64,000 nt of DNA from Exiguobacterium aestuarii (GCF_020171655.1 NZ_JAIVAC010000001.1:496001-560000), one strand, 5' to 3'; positions 18,416 through 29,446 are shown, numbered from the stretch's first letter. Numbers and translations are program-made. Notes: a model not told the origin generated them from the letters alone.

Positions 18416-20125
18416 TTGAACTGTATGAAACAATCTAGATTGCTCATGCCTACATTGAGAGAAGTACCGGCTGACGCGGAAGCGGTCAGCCACCAACTTC
18501 TCGTCCGTGGAGGATTCATCCGTCAAAATGCGGCAGGAATCTATTCTTATCTTCCACTCGGACATAAAGTGTTACACAACATCCAAACAATCATCCGTGA
18601 AGAGATGAATCGTGCGGGTGCACAAGAGTTATTGATGCCTGCTATCCAACCGGCAGAACTTTGGGAAGAGACGGGACGATGGGGCATTTATGGTCCGGAG
18701 TTGATGCGCTTGACTGACCGTCATGACCGTCGCTTCGCACTCGGTGCGACACACGAAGAATTGATCACGTCAATCGTCCGAGACGAGCTCAACTCGTATA
18801 AAAAACTTCCGATGAACTTGTATCAGATTCAAACGAAGTATCGCGACGAGCGTCGTCCGCGCTTTGGATTGCTTCGCGGGCGTGAGTTCTTGATGAAGGA
18901 TGCATATTCATTCCATGCGACACAAGAAGACTTAGACGAAGAATATACAAACATGTATAACGCGTACTCACGCATCTTTGACCGCACAGGTCTTAAGTAT
19001 CGTCCGGTCGTCGCAGACTCTGGAGCAATCGGCGGGAAAGATACGCACGAATTCCAAGCGCTCGCTGATATCGGTGAAGACACGATCGTTTATACCGATT
19101 CATCGAACTATGCGGCGAACATTGAAATGGCAGAAACACTCGACCGTTATGAGATGCAACAAGCTGCCGTACGTCCACTCGAAAAAGTGGACACGGAAGA
19201 AAATCGCACGATTGAAGATGTAGCGAAATTCTTGAACGTCGATCCAAAGACGACCATCAAATCTGTACTATTCAATGTGGATGGAGAGACGGTGATGGCA
19301 ATCGTCCGTGGCGACCACGAAGCGAACGAGGTCAAAGTGAAGAACGCACTCGGTGGACTCGATATTCAACTCGAAGATGAAGCGAAAATCGTCGAGTTGT
19401 TCAAGTGTGCACCAGGTACGCTCGGACCAATCCATGCGCCAGTTAAAGTCGTTGCCGACTATGCGGTCAAGTATCTCGTGGACGCTGTTTGTGGAGCGAA
19501 CGAAGCAAACACGCACTACACAGGCGTGAATGCCGAGCGTGACTTAGCAGAATTGACTTATCATGATTTACGTTTCGTTGTCGAAGGCGATTTAGCACCT
19601 GACGAGTCGGGTCCTGTTCGTTTCGCTCGCGGAATTGAAGTCGGACAAGTCTTCAAACTCGGGACACGTTATTCGGAAGCGATGGGAGCGACATTCTTAA
19701 ACGAAGAAGGTCGTGCTGAACCACTCATCATGGGTTGCTATGGAATCGGTGTGTCACGGACACTCTCTGCCATCGTCGAACAACATCATGACGATCGTGG
19801 AATCATCTGGCCACGAAACGTGGCGCCGTTCGATCTTCATTTGATTGCGATCAACACGAAAGATGAGGCGCAAGTGGATCTTGCAAATCGTCTTTATGAA
19901 GAGCTCGGCCAAACGTACGATGTCTTGTTCGATGATCGAAAAGAACGAGCGGGCGTCAAATTTGCAGATGCAGACTTGATTGGTCTTCCGATTCGCGTCA
20001 ACGTCGGGAAAAAAGCCGGTGAAGGAATCGTTGAAGTAAAAGTACGTGCCACAGGCGAAGTGATTGAAACTTCAATCGACGAATTGAAACAAGTCATCAC
20101 TTCAAAATTTAGCGAAGTTCATTAA
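18416..20125 (+). CDS. proS: Prolyl-tRNA synthetase
   Basis: ProS charges tRNA-Pro. It is a class II synthetase of the bacterial type with an editing insertion: motif 1 and 2 regions ([32 protein letters not shown]) come first, then the inserted domain at about residues 220-400, then motif 3 ([11 protein letters not shown]) and the anticodon-binding domain. The start is uncertain. TTG 18416 has AGAAGGG at 5 nt, while ATG 18425 fits the family N-terminus ([15 protein letters not shown]) but is 14 nt from that site. I kept the TTG because of spacing. Confidence 0.95.
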   Translation: MNCMKQSRLLMPTLREVPADAEAVSHQLLVRGGFIRQNAAGIYSYLPLGHKVLHNIQTIIREEMNRAGAQELLMPAIQPAELWEETGRWGIYGPELMRLTDRHDRRFALGATHEELITSIVRDELNSYKKLPMNLYQIQTKYRDERRPRFGLLRGREFLMKDAYSFHATQEDLDEEYTNMYNAYSRIFDRTGLKYRPVVADSGAIGGKDTHEFQALADIGEDTIVYTDSSNYAANIEMAETLDRYEMQQAAVRPLEKVDTEENRTIEDVAKFLNVDPKTTIKSVLFNVDGETVMAIVRGDHEANEVKVKNALGGLDIQLEDEAKIVELFKCAPGTLGPIHAPVKVVADYAVKYLVDAVCGANEANTHYTGVNAERDLAELTYHDLRFVVEGDLAPDESGPVRFARGIEVGQVFKLGTRYSEAMGATFLNEEGRAEPLIMGCYGIGVSRTLSAIVEQHHDDRGIIWPRNVAPFDLHLIAINTKDEAQVDLANRLYEELGQTYDVLFDDRKERAGVKFADADLIGLPIRVNVGKKAGEGIVEVKVRATGEVIETSIDELKQVITSKFSEVH

Positions 20126-20132
20126 TTAATGG

Positions 20133-20167
20133 ATGAAGGTGACAGCGTAAGCGGTCACCTTCATTTG
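20133..20167 (+). terminator. Terminator after proS
   Basis: ATGAAGGTGAC (20133-20143) pairs with GTCACCTTCAT (20154-20164), and the inner bases GC-GTAA-GC extend the stem to a GNRA-like tetraloop. The T tail is short (TTTG), so this is a strong stem with a weak tail. Confidence 0.7.
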
Positions 20168-20199
20168 TCGAATTGGCATAAAGGGGGAAAGACGGACCC

Positions 20200-23100
20200 G
20201 TGGAAGCAAATCAAAAGATGCAACTATTATTAAGTGATCTTGGGATCACGACTGAGACAGACCTGTTCGACGAAGCGGAACTCTCACGACTCGTCGTCAA
20301 TAAAACACGACGTACGTGGACATTTTATTTTACATTTCCGACAGTCTTACCGTACGACGTCCATCAATTGTTCATGAGTCGGTTAGAAAATCGGTACGCG
20401 ACGTTCGCTGACGAAGTGTATGCGCGGTTCTCGACGGCAAAAGGTGGGAGCGAGCAGGACTATATCGATTACTGGCCACGAATCGTCAGTGAATTGAGTC
20501 AAGTGTCCGGAGCGATGCGAAGCTATTTCGGATCGGTCTCACCGCGATTTGAACAGAATAAATTGTTGATCCCGGTACGGTCCGGACCTGAGGCGAGCTA
20601 TGTGGACAAAGAGCTCTGTCAAGAAGTCCAAGCGCTCTATAGCGCTTATGGGTTCACGAAAAAACCGTGTCAGGCACACTTTTCTGAAGACGCCGAAGCC
20701 AGTCAGGCTTTACGTGAACAAGTGGTACAAGAAGATATCGAGCAAGCGAAAATGGCACTTGCGGCACAATTCGCTAAAGCGACAGAAACGAATGACGAGC
20801 CCATCACAGAGATTCGGATGGGTGCGCTCATCAAAGATGAGATTGTCCCAATCAAGACGATTATCGAAGAAGAGCGCCGCGTCGCCATTCGTGGTCTCGT
20901 CTTCTCCGCGGAGCGAAAAGAGCTGAAGAGTGGGAAAAAGCTATTCACTTTCAAAATGACGGATTATACGGATTCGCTCATCGTGAAAGTGTTTGCGCGC
21001 GATGACGATGACGATCGGATGCTCAGTGCCGTCAAAAAGGGCATGTGGATTCAAACGGCAGGACGAGTCGAGGATGATTCGTTCATGCGTGAATTATGCA
21101 TGATGGCGTCGCAACTCCAAGAAGTGAAAGTCGAGCCACCCCGAGATGAATGGGAAGGTGAGAAGCGGGTCGAACTCCACGCGCATACACAGATGAGTCA
21201 AATGGACGCAGTCACGAACGTGTCCGCTCTCGTTGCGCGTGCTGCTAAGTGGGGACATCGTGCGATTGCGATTACCGATCATGCTGGTGTCCAAGCGTTC
21301 CCGGAAGCGTATTATGCCGGGAAGAAAAATGACATCAAAGTGTTGTATGGGGTCGAGGCGAACGTCGTCAATGATGGCGTTCCGGTCGCATATCATCCAA
21401 GTGATGTGTCATTAGATGATGCAACATACGTCGTCTTTGACGTCGAGACGACGGGACTTTCTGCCGTCTACAATAAAATCATCGAGCTCGCTGGTGTCAA
21501 AATCAAGGATGGGGAGATCATCGACCGCTTTGAGGCGTTCGCTGACCCAAAACATGCGTTGTCGGCGACGACGATCGAGTTGACGGGAATCACGGATGAC
21601 ATGGTTCAAGGACAACCTGACCCAGAAGTCATCACGAAACAGTTCGTCGAATGGTGTGGTGACAGTATCCTCGTCGCCCATAACGCATCGTTCGACATGG
21701 GCTTCCTCGAGGCGACACTTCGGAGCGGAGGTCATGAACCGGATGATTACCCGGTCATCGATACACTCGAGCTGGCTCGTACGTTGATGCCGACCTTGAA
21801 GAATCACCGACTGAACACGCTTGCGAAGCGATTCGATATCGAATTGACTCAGCATCACCGTGCGATTTATGACGCGGAAGCGACAGCGTATTTGTTGATG
21901 AAACTTCTCGACCTTGCCAAACAGATGTTTGAGATGACGACGCATCGCTCGTTGAACGCCAAAGTCGGGAGTGACGTGTCGAAGATTCGTCCGTTCCATG
22001 CGACGATTTATGCGAAAAATAAAAAGCCAGGACTTCGTCATTTATATGAACTCATTTCACTCTCTCATATCGATTATTTATATCGGATGGCACGGATGCC
22101 ACGTTCAGAGCTCGTGAAACGTCGTGAAGGGTTATTGATTGGTTCGGCTTGTGACAATGGTGAGATTTTTGACGCTGCTTTGAACAAGTCGGATGATGAG
22201 CTCGAGAAGATGATGTCGTTTTATGACTTTATCGAGATTCACCCGCCGGCGCTCTATCACCATTTGATCGATAAAGAGATTGTCGCGAATGAGATGGAGC
22301 TCCGTGAAATCATCAAACGAATCATCCGTGTCGCGGAGAAAGCCGAGTTGCCGGTATGTGCGACAGGGAATGTGCACTATTTAGATCGGTCCGACCGTTC
22401 GTATCGTGAGATCTTGATTCGTACCCAAGGTGGGGCGAACTTCATCAATACACGTAAAGAGTTGCCACATGCCCACTTCCGGACGACGAAGGAAATGATG
22501 GAAGAATTCAAGTTTCTAGGTGACGACTTGGCACGTGAAATTGTCATCACGAACCCGAATGCGATCGCCGATCAAATCGAATCGATCCAAATCATTCCGG
22601 ATGACTTATATACGCCGAAAATTGAAGGCGCGGATGACGAGGTTCGGAATATGAGCTACGACATGGCCCGTTCGATTTATGGGGACGAGCTTCCTGAGAT
22701 TGTGGAGGCGCGACTAGAAAAAGAATTGAAGTCAATCATCGGTCATGGATTCGCGGTCATTTACTTGATCTCACATAAACTTGTTAAGAAATCTCTAGAC
22801 GATGGGTACTTGGTCGGGTCGCGTGGGTCGGTCGGATCGAGTCTCGTCGCAACGATGACAGAGATAACCGAAGTCAACCCGTTACCGCCGCACTACGTAT
22901 GTCCAAACTGTCAACATTCGCACTTCTTCAACGACGGATCGGTCGGTTCGGGATATGACTTACCGGACAAAGAGTGTCCGGAATGTGGCACGTGGTATAC
23001 AAAAGATGGACATGATATTCCGTTCGAAACGTTCCTCGGATTCAAAGGGGACAAAGTGCCAGATATCGATTTGAACTTCTCGGGTGAATATCAACCGCAT

Positions 23101-24492
23101 GCCCACGCCTATACAAAGGTGTTGTTCGGAGAAGAATATGTATATCGTGCCGGCACGATCGGAACGATTGCGGATAAGACGGCATATGGGTACGTGAAAG
23201 GATATGCGACCGAGAACGACAAGATTTATCGAAACGCTGAGGTCGATCGTCTCGTCTCCGGGGTCACCGGCGTGAAACGGACGACGGGGCAGCACCCGGG
23301 TGGAATCATCGTTGTCCCTGACTATATGGACATCGCGGACATCTCACCGATTCAATATCCGGCGGATGACAACTCGTCTGAATGGAAGACGACACACTTC
23401 GACTTCCATTCCATCCATGACAACTTATTGAAGCTCGATATTCTCGGGCACGATGACCCGACCGTCATTCGGATGCTTCAAGACTTATCCGGGATCGATC
23501 CGAAAACGATTCCGACAGACGATCCGACCGTCATGAAAATTTTCTCCTCGCCAGAAGTGCTCGGAGTGACACCGGAACAGATCGAGTCGAAAACCGGCAC
23601 ACTCGGGATTCCTGAGTTTGGGACGAAGTTCGTCCGTCAGATGCTTGAAGAGACGAAACCGTCCACGTTCTCGGAGCTCGTTCAGATTTCAGGTCTGTCT
23701 CACGGGACGGATGTGTGGCTTGGGAACGCGAACGAACTGATTTATAACGGGACGTGTGAACTGAAAGACGTTATCGGTTGTCGTGATGACATCATGGTCT
23801 ACTTGATTTACGCAGGGCTCGAACCATCGTTCGCCTTCAAAATCATGGAGTCCGTCCGTAAAGGAAAAGGTCTCACAGACGAGATGGAGTCAGAGATGCG
23901 AGAGAACGACGTGCCGGAATGGTATATCTCTTCTTGTAAGAAGATCAAATACATGTTCCCGAAAGCGCACGCGACGGCATACGTCTTGATGGCCGTTCGT
24001 ATCGCGTATTTCAAAGTGCATCATCCTATCCTGTACTATGCGACCTACTTCACCGTGCGCGCCGGAGACTTTGACTTATCTGCAATGATCAAAGGTCCTC
24101 AAGCCGTCCGTAAAGCGATGTCGGATATTCGGGAAAAAGGTTTCGACGCGACAGCGAAAGATAAAGGACTGCATACGGTCCTCGAACTTGCCCTTGAGAT
24201 GCTTGAGCGGGGCATGAAGTTCCAAAACATCGACTTGTATCGTTCAAGCGCGACAGAGTTCTTGATTGAGGACAATACGTTGATTCCTCCGTTCAATGCG
24301 GTCGATGGGCTCGGAACGAATGCGGCAAAAGCGATTGTCGAAGCGAGGGAGGAAGGACAGTTCCTTTCGAAAGAAGATTTACGCAAACGAGCGAAGTTAT
24401 CGAAAACGGTCATCGAGACACTTGATACGATGAAATGTCTTGAAGGCTTGCCTGATGAGAACCAACTCTCATTCTTTGATTTTGGGGTGTAA
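20200..24492 (+). CDS. polC: DNA polymerase III alpha subunit, PolC type
   Basis: PolC is the main replicative polymerase of low-GC Gram-positives and carries its own proofreading exonuclease. In order: an N-terminal domain and OB fold, a PHP domain beginning at His327/His329 (HAHTQMSQ), an inserted DnaQ-like exonuclease with Asp414 and Glu416 in DVETTG, the polymerase palm with a zinc knuckle (Cys901, Cys904, Cys926, Cys929), and DIDLNFSGEYQ in the catalytic region. 1430 aa is the usual length. GTG 20200 follows AAGGGGG at 12 nt spacing. Confidence 0.98.
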   Translation: MEANQKMQLLLSDLGITTETDLFDEAELSRLVVNKTRRTWTFYFTFPTVLPYDVHQLFMSRLENRYATFADEVYARFSTAKGGSEQDYIDYWPRIVSELSQVSGAMRSYFGSVSPRFEQNKLLIPVRSGPEASYVDKELCQEVQALYSAYGFTKKPCQAHFSEDAEASQALREQVVQEDIEQAKMALAAQFAKATETNDEPITEIRMGALIKDEIVPIKTIIEEERRVAIRGLVFSAERKELKSGKKLFTFKMTDYTDSLIVKVFARDDDDDRMLSAVKKGMWIQTAGRVEDDSFMRELCMMASQLQEVKVEPPRDEWEGEKRVELHAHTQMSQMDAVTNVSALVARAAKWGHRAIAITDHAGVQAFPEAYYAGKKNDIKVLYGVEANVVNDGVPVAYHPSDVSLDDATYVVFDVETTGLSAVYNKIIELAGVKIKDGEIIDRFEAFADPKHALSATTIELTGITDDMVQGQPDPEVITKQFVEWCGDSILVAHNASFDMGFLEATLRSGGHEPDDYPVIDTLELARTLMPTLKNHRLNTLAKRFDIELTQHHRAIYDAEATAYLLMKLLDLAKQMFEMTTHRSLNAKVGSDVSKIRPFHATIYAKNKKPGLRHLYELISLSHIDYLYRMARMPRSELVKRREGLLIGSACDNGEIFDAALNKSDDELEKMMSFYDFIEIHPPALYHHLIDKEIVANEMELREIIKRIIRVAEKAELPVCATGNVHYLDRSDRSYREILIRTQGGANFINTRKELPHAHFRTTKEMMEEFKFLGDDLAREIVITNPNAIADQIESIQIIPDDLYTPKIEGADDEVRNMSYDMARSIYGDELPEIVEARLEKELKSIIGHGFAVIYLISHKLVKKSLDDGYLVGSRGSVGSSLVATMTEITEVNPLPPHYVCPNCQHSHFFNDGSVGSGYDLPDKECPECGTWYTKDGHDIPFETFLGFKGDKVPDIDLNFSGEYQPHAHAYTKVLFGEEYVYRAGTIGTIADKTAYGYVKGYATENDKIYRNAEVDRLVSGVTGVKRTTGQHPGGIIVVPDYMDIADISPIQYPADDNSSEWKTTHFDFHSIHDNLLKLDILGHDDPTVIRMLQDLSGIDPKTIPTDDPTVMKIFSSPEVLGVTPEQIESKTGTLGIPEFGTKFVRQMLEETKPSTFSELVQISGLSHGTDVWLGNANELIYNGTCELKDVIGCRDDIMVYLIYAGLEPSFAFKIMESVRKGKGLTDEMESEMRENDVPEWYISSCKKIKYMFPKAHATAYVLMAVRIAYFKVHHPILYYATYFTVRAGDFDLSAMIKGPQAVRKAMSDIREKGFDATAKDKGLHTVLELALEMLERGMKFQNIDLYRSSATEFLIEDNTLIPPFNAVDGLGTNAAKAIVEAREEGQFLSKEDLRKRAKLSKTVIETLDTMKCLEGLPDENQLSFFDFGV

Positions 24493-24493
24493 G

Positions 24494-24523
24494 TTGCGAT
24501 TTGTCGGGAAAATATGATATATT
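24494..24523 (+). promoter_or_regulatory. Likely sigma-A promoter of the rimP-nusA-infB operon
   Basis: TTGCGA at 24494-24499 and TATATT at 24518-24523 are 18 nt apart, right after the polC stop. Four and five bases of the hexamers match consensus. Confidence 0.55.
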
Positions 24524-24553
24524 GGTATCGAACAAAGTTGGATACTACGACGG

Positions 24554-24581
24554 AAAGGAGTAGGGAACCCTACTCCTTTCT
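24554..24581 (+). terminator. Leader hairpin (attenuator) before rimP
   Basis: AAAGGAGTAGGG (24554-24565) and CCCTACTCCTTT (24568-24579) form a perfect 12-bp inverted repeat, followed by CTTG. It lies between the promoter and rimP, about 30 nt after the likely transcription start. A rimP leader with a premature terminator is known in Bacilli, and this fits that pattern. The T run is short, so termination is likely to be partial. Confidence 0.65.
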
Positions 24582-24611
24582 TGTATGTAAAAGCCAGAAG
24601 GAGGGATGAGA

Positions 24612-25082
24612 GTGTCCAAAATAACAGAAGTCGTTGAATCGATTGCGTTGCCAATCGTCGAACGAGAAAACATGGAATTGGTCGATGTGGAATTCGTAAA
24701 AGAAGGTCCAGACTGGTTCTTGCGCGTTTATATCGATAAACCAGGGGGCGTCGATTTAGACGATTGCGTCAATATCAATGAACAACTCTCGGAAAAACTG
24801 AACGAAACCGATCCGATTGAACAGGCTTATTATCTTGATGTCTCGAGTCCTGGTGCGGAGCGTCCGCTGAAAAAGCCGAGTGATTTCGAACGTGCTGTAG
24901 GCAAAAACGTCTACATGAAAACGTTCGCTCCGATCGATGGTGCCAAGGAGTTTGAAGGAATTTTGACGGCATATGATGGGGAAACGGTCGTGATCGAGAC
25001 ACGCATCAAGACGAGAAAAAAAGCGGTATCGCTACCGGTAGACAAAATTGCACAAGCCCGCTTAGCGGTCACGTTTAGTTAA
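24612..25082 (+). CDS. rimP: Ribosome maturation factor RimP
   Basis: RimP (YlxS) helps 30S subunit assembly. The protein has the family core NMELVDVEFVKEGPDWFLRV and DVSSPGAERPLKK. The start is GTG 24612, 6 nt after AAGGAGGG at 24598-24605; the ATG at 24606 touches the Shine-Dalgarno sequence and is too close. This gives 156 residues beginning MSKITEVVES. It is the first gene of the rimP-nusA-ylxR-ylxQ-infB operon. Confidence 0.93.
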   Translation: MSKITEVVESIALPIVERENMELVDVEFVKEGPDWFLRVYIDKPGGVDLDDCVNINEQLSEKLNETDPIEQAYYLDVSSPGAERPLKKPSDFERAVGKNVYMKTFAPIDGAKEFEGILTAYDGETVVIETRIKTRKKAVSLPVDKIAQARLAVTFS

Positions 25083-25096
25083 GGAGAGGGAAGAAG

Positions 25097-26260
25097 ATGG
25101 GTCCACAATTACTCACTACAATCGATCAGATTGCCAAAGAAAAAGGAATTGACAAAAATATTATTATCGACGCTCTCGAACAAGCGCTCATTTCTGCATA
25201 TCGCCGAAACGTCGCGAACCCGAACGAGCATGTGAAAGTCGAATTCGACCAAGTGACGGGAGACATTCGTGTCTACGCACTTTTAGAAGTCGTAGAACGT
25301 CTCACACAACCAGACCAACAGCTCTCGCTTGAGGAAGCACATGAAATCGACCCGAACTATGAGCTCGGTGATTTCCATAAAGAAGAAGTCACACCAAGTG
25401 ATTTCGGACGTGTTGCAGCGATGACGGCGAAACAAGTCGTGACACAGAAGATGCGTGAAGCGGAGCGTGAACGCATCTACAACCACTTCGCAGATAAAGA
25501 AGACGAAATCATGACAGGGATTGTGGAGCGTTTTGATCCACGCAACTTGTATATCGGTCTTGAGAACAACATCGAAGCAGTCCTTACTCCGAACGAACAA
25601 ATGCCGAACGAGTCGTATCAGATTCATGACCGTATCAAGGTATACGTGACAAAAGTTGATTCGACGACAAAAGGTTCAGGTGCTGCGATTCAAGTGTCGC
25701 GTACGCATCCGGGACTTTTGCGCCGTTTGTTCGAACTCGAAGTGCCTGAGATTTCAAACGGAACAGTCGATGTCATGTCTGTATCGCGTGAAGCAGGTGA
25801 CCGTTCGAAAATTGCTGTGCACTCGGATATCGTTGACCCGGTCGGCGCATGTGTCGGACCGAAAGGGCAACGTGTCCAAACGATCGTCGACGAGTTGAAC
25901 GGCGAAAAGATTGATATCGTTCGTTGGTCTGAAGATCCGAAAGAATTCGTTCGAAACGCACTCAGCCCGGCGCAAGTCGTTGCCGTCTATGTCAATGAGC
26001 CTGCGAAGTCGACGACAGTCGTCGTACCGGACTACCAACTGTCACTCGCGATTGGAAAACGTGGTCAAAACGCTCGTCTCGCAGCAAAATTGACTGGTTG
26101 GAAAATCGACATTAAGAGCGAGACAGATGCGGAAGCACTCGATTTGTTCGATACGTTCGCTGAAAAAGTTGAATCAGAACCAGAAATTGTTCAAAATGAA
26201 GTTGAACAAGACTTATCAGATGCTTCAGTTGAAACAGCTGTGGTGAAAGAAGAGGAATGA
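25097..26260 (+). CDS. nusA: Transcription factor NusA
   Basis: NusA binds RNA polymerase and controls pausing and termination. The 387-residue protein has the N-terminal RNAP-binding domain, an S1 domain near residues 135-200, and two KH domains (VDPVGACVGPKGQRVQTI; VVPDYQLSLAIGKRGQNARLA). It lacks the acidic repeats of E. coli NusA, as usual in Gram-positives, and ends in a Glu-rich tail. GGAGAGGG precedes the ATG. Many terminators in this window end in long U runs that NusA would act on. Confidence 0.97.
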   Translation: MGPQLLTTIDQIAKEKGIDKNIIIDALEQALISAYRRNVANPNEHVKVEFDQVTGDIRVYALLEVVERLTQPDQQLSLEEAHEIDPNYELGDFHKEEVTPSDFGRVAAMTAKQVVTQKMREAERERIYNHFADKEDEIMTGIVERFDPRNLYIGLENNIEAVLTPNEQMPNESYQIHDRIKVYVTKVDSTTKGSGAAIQVSRTHPGLLRRLFELEVPEISNGTVDVMSVSREAGDRSKIAVHSDIVDPVGACVGPKGQRVQTIVDELNGEKIDIVRWSEDPKEFVRNALSPAQVVAVYVNEPAKSTTVVVPDYQLSLAIGKRGQNARLAAKLTGWKIDIKSETDAEALDLFDTFAEKVESEPEIVQNEVEQDLSDASVETAVVKEEE

Positions 26261-26262
26261 CC

Positions 26263-26532
26263 ATGAAGCAAAAGAAACTTCCTTTGCGTAAGTGTGTGGT
26301 CACACAAGAAATGCTCCCGAAGAAAGAATTGATTCGTGTCGTTCGAACGCCTGAAGGTGACGTGGTCATCGATCAGACGGGTAAAGTGAACGGTCGCGGT
26401 GCCTACTTATCAAAAGATATCGATGTTGTTCGTCAAGCAGAGAAAAAACGAACGCTCGACCATCATTTGAAAGTGAAAACGAGCGATGACTTGTATGAGC
26501 AGTTGAAAGCTGCCGCAGGTGACGAATCATGA
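26263..26532 (+). CDS. ylxR: YlxR family nucleic-acid-binding protein
   Basis: An 89-residue basic protein of the YlxR (COG2740) family, with the family features [22 protein letters not shown] near the start and the GRGAYLSKD loop. YlxR homologues are thought to bind RNA or act as nucleoid-associated regulators; the role is not firmly set. ATG 26263 is preferred over the ATG at 26257 because GAGGA lies 8 nt away. It overlaps ylxQ by 4 bp. Confidence 0.88.
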   Translation: MKQKKLPLRKCVVTQEMLPKKELIRVVRTPEGDVVIDQTGKVNGRGAYLSKDIDVVRQAEKKRTLDHHLKVKTSDDLYEQLKAAAGDES

Positions 26533-26825
26533 GTCAGTGGGAATCATTGTTAGGCCTTGCCGCTCGAGCAAGGAAAGTAACGATGGGAGAAGAGTTTGTA
26601 TTAAAGGATGTGCGAGCGGGTCGTGCCAAGCTCGTCATTCTAGCCGGAGATGCAGGTGCCTCGACGAAAAAACGAGTCACCGACAAATGTGCATCTTATC
26701 AAGTGCCGCTGATTGAAGTGAGCGATCGCTATACAATCGGTGCTGCACTCGGTAAAGATATGCGTGTCGTCGTATCGGTGACAGAATCCGGATTTGCGAA
26801 CAAGCTTAAGCAACTTCTCTCTTAA
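26529..26825 (+). CDS. rplGB: L7Ae-family ribosomal protein YlxQ
   Basis: The 98-residue product is a member of the L7Ae/L30e/S12e fold (YlxQ, RplGB), which bind kink-turn RNA. The segment [20 protein letters not shown] and the conserved [15 protein letters not shown] at the N-terminus are typical. It starts in an ATGA overlap with ylxR and precedes infB by 21 bp. Its exact target in Bacillales is unsettled. Confidence 0.88.
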   Translation: MSQWESLLGLAARARKVTMGEEFVLKDVRAGRAKLVILAGDAGASTKKRVTDKCASYQVPLIEVSDRYTIGAALGKDMRVVVSVTESGFANKLKQLLS

Positions 26826-26846
26826 CTATTAACGGAGGTGGATGCT

Positions 26847-29048
26847 TTGGGAAAACGCGTCTATGAATTTGCAAAAGAACAGAATGTAACGAGTAAGCAA
26901 GTCATTACTCAATTAGAAAAATTGAACAAACCGGTGAAAAACCACATGGCCGTCCTCGATGATGAGACAGTCAAACAGTTGGACCGTGTGTTCAATCCAG
27001 AAAAATATCGTGCTGAGAAGCAAGTTGAAGCGAAAGCGACTTCAACTTCGAACGAGCCGAAACAAGAGAAAAAAGAACAGTCACGTCCGCAAGCAACGCA
27101 ACAAAACCGTGGCGGTCAAAACAACCGCGGTGGTCAAAATCGTAACGACAACCGTAACAACGATCCACGCAATAAAAAACGTGGAAAAGGGAAAGGTAAA
27201 GGCAAGCCGGTAAAAGCGGCCGTGCCACAAGAAGCCGATCCAAATTCGAAGACAAGTCAGCGTAAAGCGGCTCGTCTCGCTCAAGAAGCAGAGATGGGGA
27301 ACGTCATCAAGTATGAGGATGTGCTCAGTGTCTCTGACCTCGCAGAGAAAATGAACAAAAAACCAAACGAAATCATTATGAAGTTGATGGGTCTTGGTGT
27401 GATGGCGACAATCAACCAGACACTCGATGACGAAACAATCGAGTTGCTCGCTTCAGAGTTTGGTTTTGAAGTAGAAAAAGAAGTCGTCGTCGATGAGACA
27501 GACTTCGAAACAGTTGAGATTGACTTCTCACAATATGACCTTGAAGAGCGCCCAGCGGTCGTGACAATCATGGGTCACGTTGACCACGGTAAAACGACAC
27601 TTCTTGACTCGATTCGTAACACGAAAGTCGTTGCAGGAGAAGCGGGTGGAATCACGCAGCATATCGGTGCGTACCAAGTGTCTGTAAACGACAAGAAAAT
27701 CACATTCCTCGATACGCCAGGTCACGCGGCGTTCACAACGATGCGTGCACGTGGTGCGGAAGTGACAGATATCGCCATTATCGTCGTTGCGGCTGACGAT
27801 GGCGTCATGCCACAAACAGAGGAAGCGATCTCGCACGCGAAAGCAGCGAACGTTCCAATCATCGTTGCGGTCAACAAAATGGACAAAGAAGGGGCAAACC
27901 CTGACCGTGTCAAACAAGAGTTGACTGAGTTCGGTCTCATTCCGGAAGAGTGGGGCGGCGAAACGATTTTCGTTCCGATCTCTGCGATTAAAGGTGAAGG
28001 AATCGATGAGTTGCTCGAGATGATTCTTCTCGTATCTGAAGTCGAAGAATACAAGTCGACGCCAGACATGCCAGCTCGTGGATCAGTCATCGAAGCAAAA
28101 CTCGACAAAGGTCGTGGACCTGTTGCAACGCTTCTCGTTCAACACGGTACGCTTCGTATCGGTGACCCAATCGTTGTCGGTAGCACGTTCGGTCGCGTCC
28201 GTGCAATGGTCAACGACATCGGTCGTCGTGTGAAACAAGTCGGTCCATCTACACCGATTGAAATCACAGGTTTGAACGATGTTCCACAAGCCGGTGATCA
28301 GTTCATCGTGTTTGAAGATGAGAAGAAAGCACGTGCAATCGGGGAAAAACGTTACCAACGTTACCTCGAGTCACAACGCCGTGAATCAGCGAAAGTCAGC
28401 CTTGACGATTTGTTCAGCCGTATTCAAGAAGGTGAAGTGAAAGACTTGAACGTCATCATTAAAGCAGACGTACAAGGTTCAGCTGAAGCATTGGCTGGTT
28501 CACTCCGCAAGATTGATGTCGAAGGCGTCAAAGTTAACATCGTTCACCAAGGTGTCGGTGCCATCACAGAAGGTGACGTCATTCTCGCATCAGCTGCGAA
28601 CGCCGTCATCATCGGTTTCAACGTACGTCCTGACGGTAACGCTCGTTCGATGGCTGAACAGGAAAATGTTGAAATGCGTCTCCACCGCATCATCTACAAC
28701 GCGATCGAAGAAATCGAGAGCGCGATGAAAGGGATGCTTGACCCTGAGTTCGTCGAAGAAATCACTGGTCAAGTCGAAGTCCGTGACGTCTTCAAAGTAT
28801 CGAAAGTCGGTACGATTGCAGGTTGTTATGTGACTGAAGGTAAAATCACACGCGACGCTGGTGTCCGTGTCATTCGTAACGGAATCGTCGTATATGAAGG
28901 CAAGCTCGATACGCTTCGCCGCTTCAAAGATGACGTAAAAGAAGTTGCGACTGGTTATGAGTGTGGGATTAAAGTAGAGAAATTTGATGACATCAAAGTA
29001 GAAGATGTTATTGAAGCGTTCGTCATGAAAGAAGTCGAACGTAAATAA
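26847..29048 (+). CDS. infB: Translation initiation factor IF-2
   Basis: IF-2 is the GTPase that places fMet-tRNA on the 30S subunit. The N-terminal IF2_N helix bundle ([16 protein letters not shown]) is followed by a low-complexity linker rich in Asn, Arg, Gly and Lys (about residues 85-130), a second IF2_N motif, the G domain with GHVDHGKTT beginning at Gly243, and the C-terminal beta barrels. TTG 26847 is chosen: GGAGG at 26834-26838 would overlap the upstream GTG start. Length is 733 aa. rbfA follows directly, with no ylxP in between. Confidence 0.96.
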   Translation: MGKRVYEFAKEQNVTSKQVITQLEKLNKPVKNHMAVLDDETVKQLDRVFNPEKYRAEKQVEAKATSTSNEPKQEKKEQSRPQATQQNRGGQNNRGGQNRNDNRNNDPRNKKRGKGKGKGKPVKAAVPQEADPNSKTSQRKAARLAQEAEMGNVIKYEDVLSVSDLAEKMNKKPNEIIMKLMGLGVMATINQTLDDETIELLASEFGFEVEKEVVVDETDFETVEIDFSQYDLEERPAVVTIMGHVDHGKTTLLDSIRNTKVVAGEAGGITQHIGAYQVSVNDKKITFLDTPGHAAFTTMRARGAEVTDIAIIVVAADDGVMPQTEEAISHAKAANVPIIVAVNKMDKEGANPDRVKQELTEFGLIPEEWGGETIFVPISAIKGEGIDELLEMILLVSEVEEYKSTPDMPARGSVIEAKLDKGRGPVATLLVQHGTLRIGDPIVVGSTFGRVRAMVNDIGRRVKQVGPSTPIEITGLNDVPQAGDQFIVFEDEKKARAIGEKRYQRYLESQRRESAKVSLDDLFSRIQEGEVKDLNVIIKADVQGSAEALAGSLRKIDVEGVKVNIVHQGVGAITEGDVILASAANAVIIGFNVRPDGNARSMAEQENVEMRLHRIIYNAIEEIESAMKGMLDPEFVEEITGQVEVRDVFKVSKVGTIAGCYVTEGKITRDAGVRVIRNGIVVYEGKLDTLRRFKDDVKEVATGYECGIKVEKFDDIKVEDVIEAFVMKEVERK

Positions 29049-29066
29049 TGTGAGGAGGGATCACGT

Positions 29067-29414
29067 ATGAAAATTCGTGCCCAACGTGTTGCCGAGCAAA
29101 TGCGTAAAGAGATTACAGATGTCTTGTTACGGGAAGTGAGTGACCCACGTACAAAGAACGCTACAATTACGAGCGTTGATGTGACAGGGGACTTACAACA
29201 AGCAACGGTCTACTATACGGTGCTCGGTGATGAGGAAGATGTGAAAGCAGAAACGCAAGCAGGTCTCGACAAAGCGAAAGGATTTATCCGTCGCGAAATC
29301 GGGAACCGCATCCGTCTTCGTAAAACACCAGAAATCTCGTTTGAATACGATTCTTCGGTCGCATATGGTAGCCATATCGATTCATTGATTCGTGATTTGA
29401 ACAAAGACCAATAA
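29067..29414 (+). CDS. rbfA: 30S ribosome-binding factor RbfA
   Basis: RbfA helps 16S rRNA 5'-end maturation and cold growth. The 115-residue KH-like protein has [25 protein letters not shown] at its start and the C-terminal [21 protein letters not shown], both family hallmarks. A GGAGGGAT site precedes the ATG. It follows infB after 18 bp, and a terminator separates it from truB. Confidence 0.96.
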   Translation: MKIRAQRVAEQMRKEITDVLLREVSDPRTKNATITSVDVTGDLQQATVYYTVLGDEEDVKAETQAGLDKAKGFIRREIGNRIRLRKTPEISFEYDSSVAYGSHIDSLIRDLNKDQ

Positions 29415-29418
29415 TTTG

Positions 29419-29446
29419 AAAGGGGAGACATCGTTCTCCCTTTTTT
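29419..29446 (+). terminator. Terminator between rbfA and truB
   Basis: GGGAGA (29423-29428) pairs with TCTCCC (29435-29440), and the stem is extended by A-T pairs; six T follow at 29441-29446. Expression of truB-ribF beyond it needs readthrough, because I see no clear promoter after it. Confidence 0.8.

Noticed and set aside
21412-22041. A 209-codon open frame on the minus strand inside polC
   Set aside because: It is antisense to the exonuclease region of PolC, very rich in Arg, and shows no motif or start signal.
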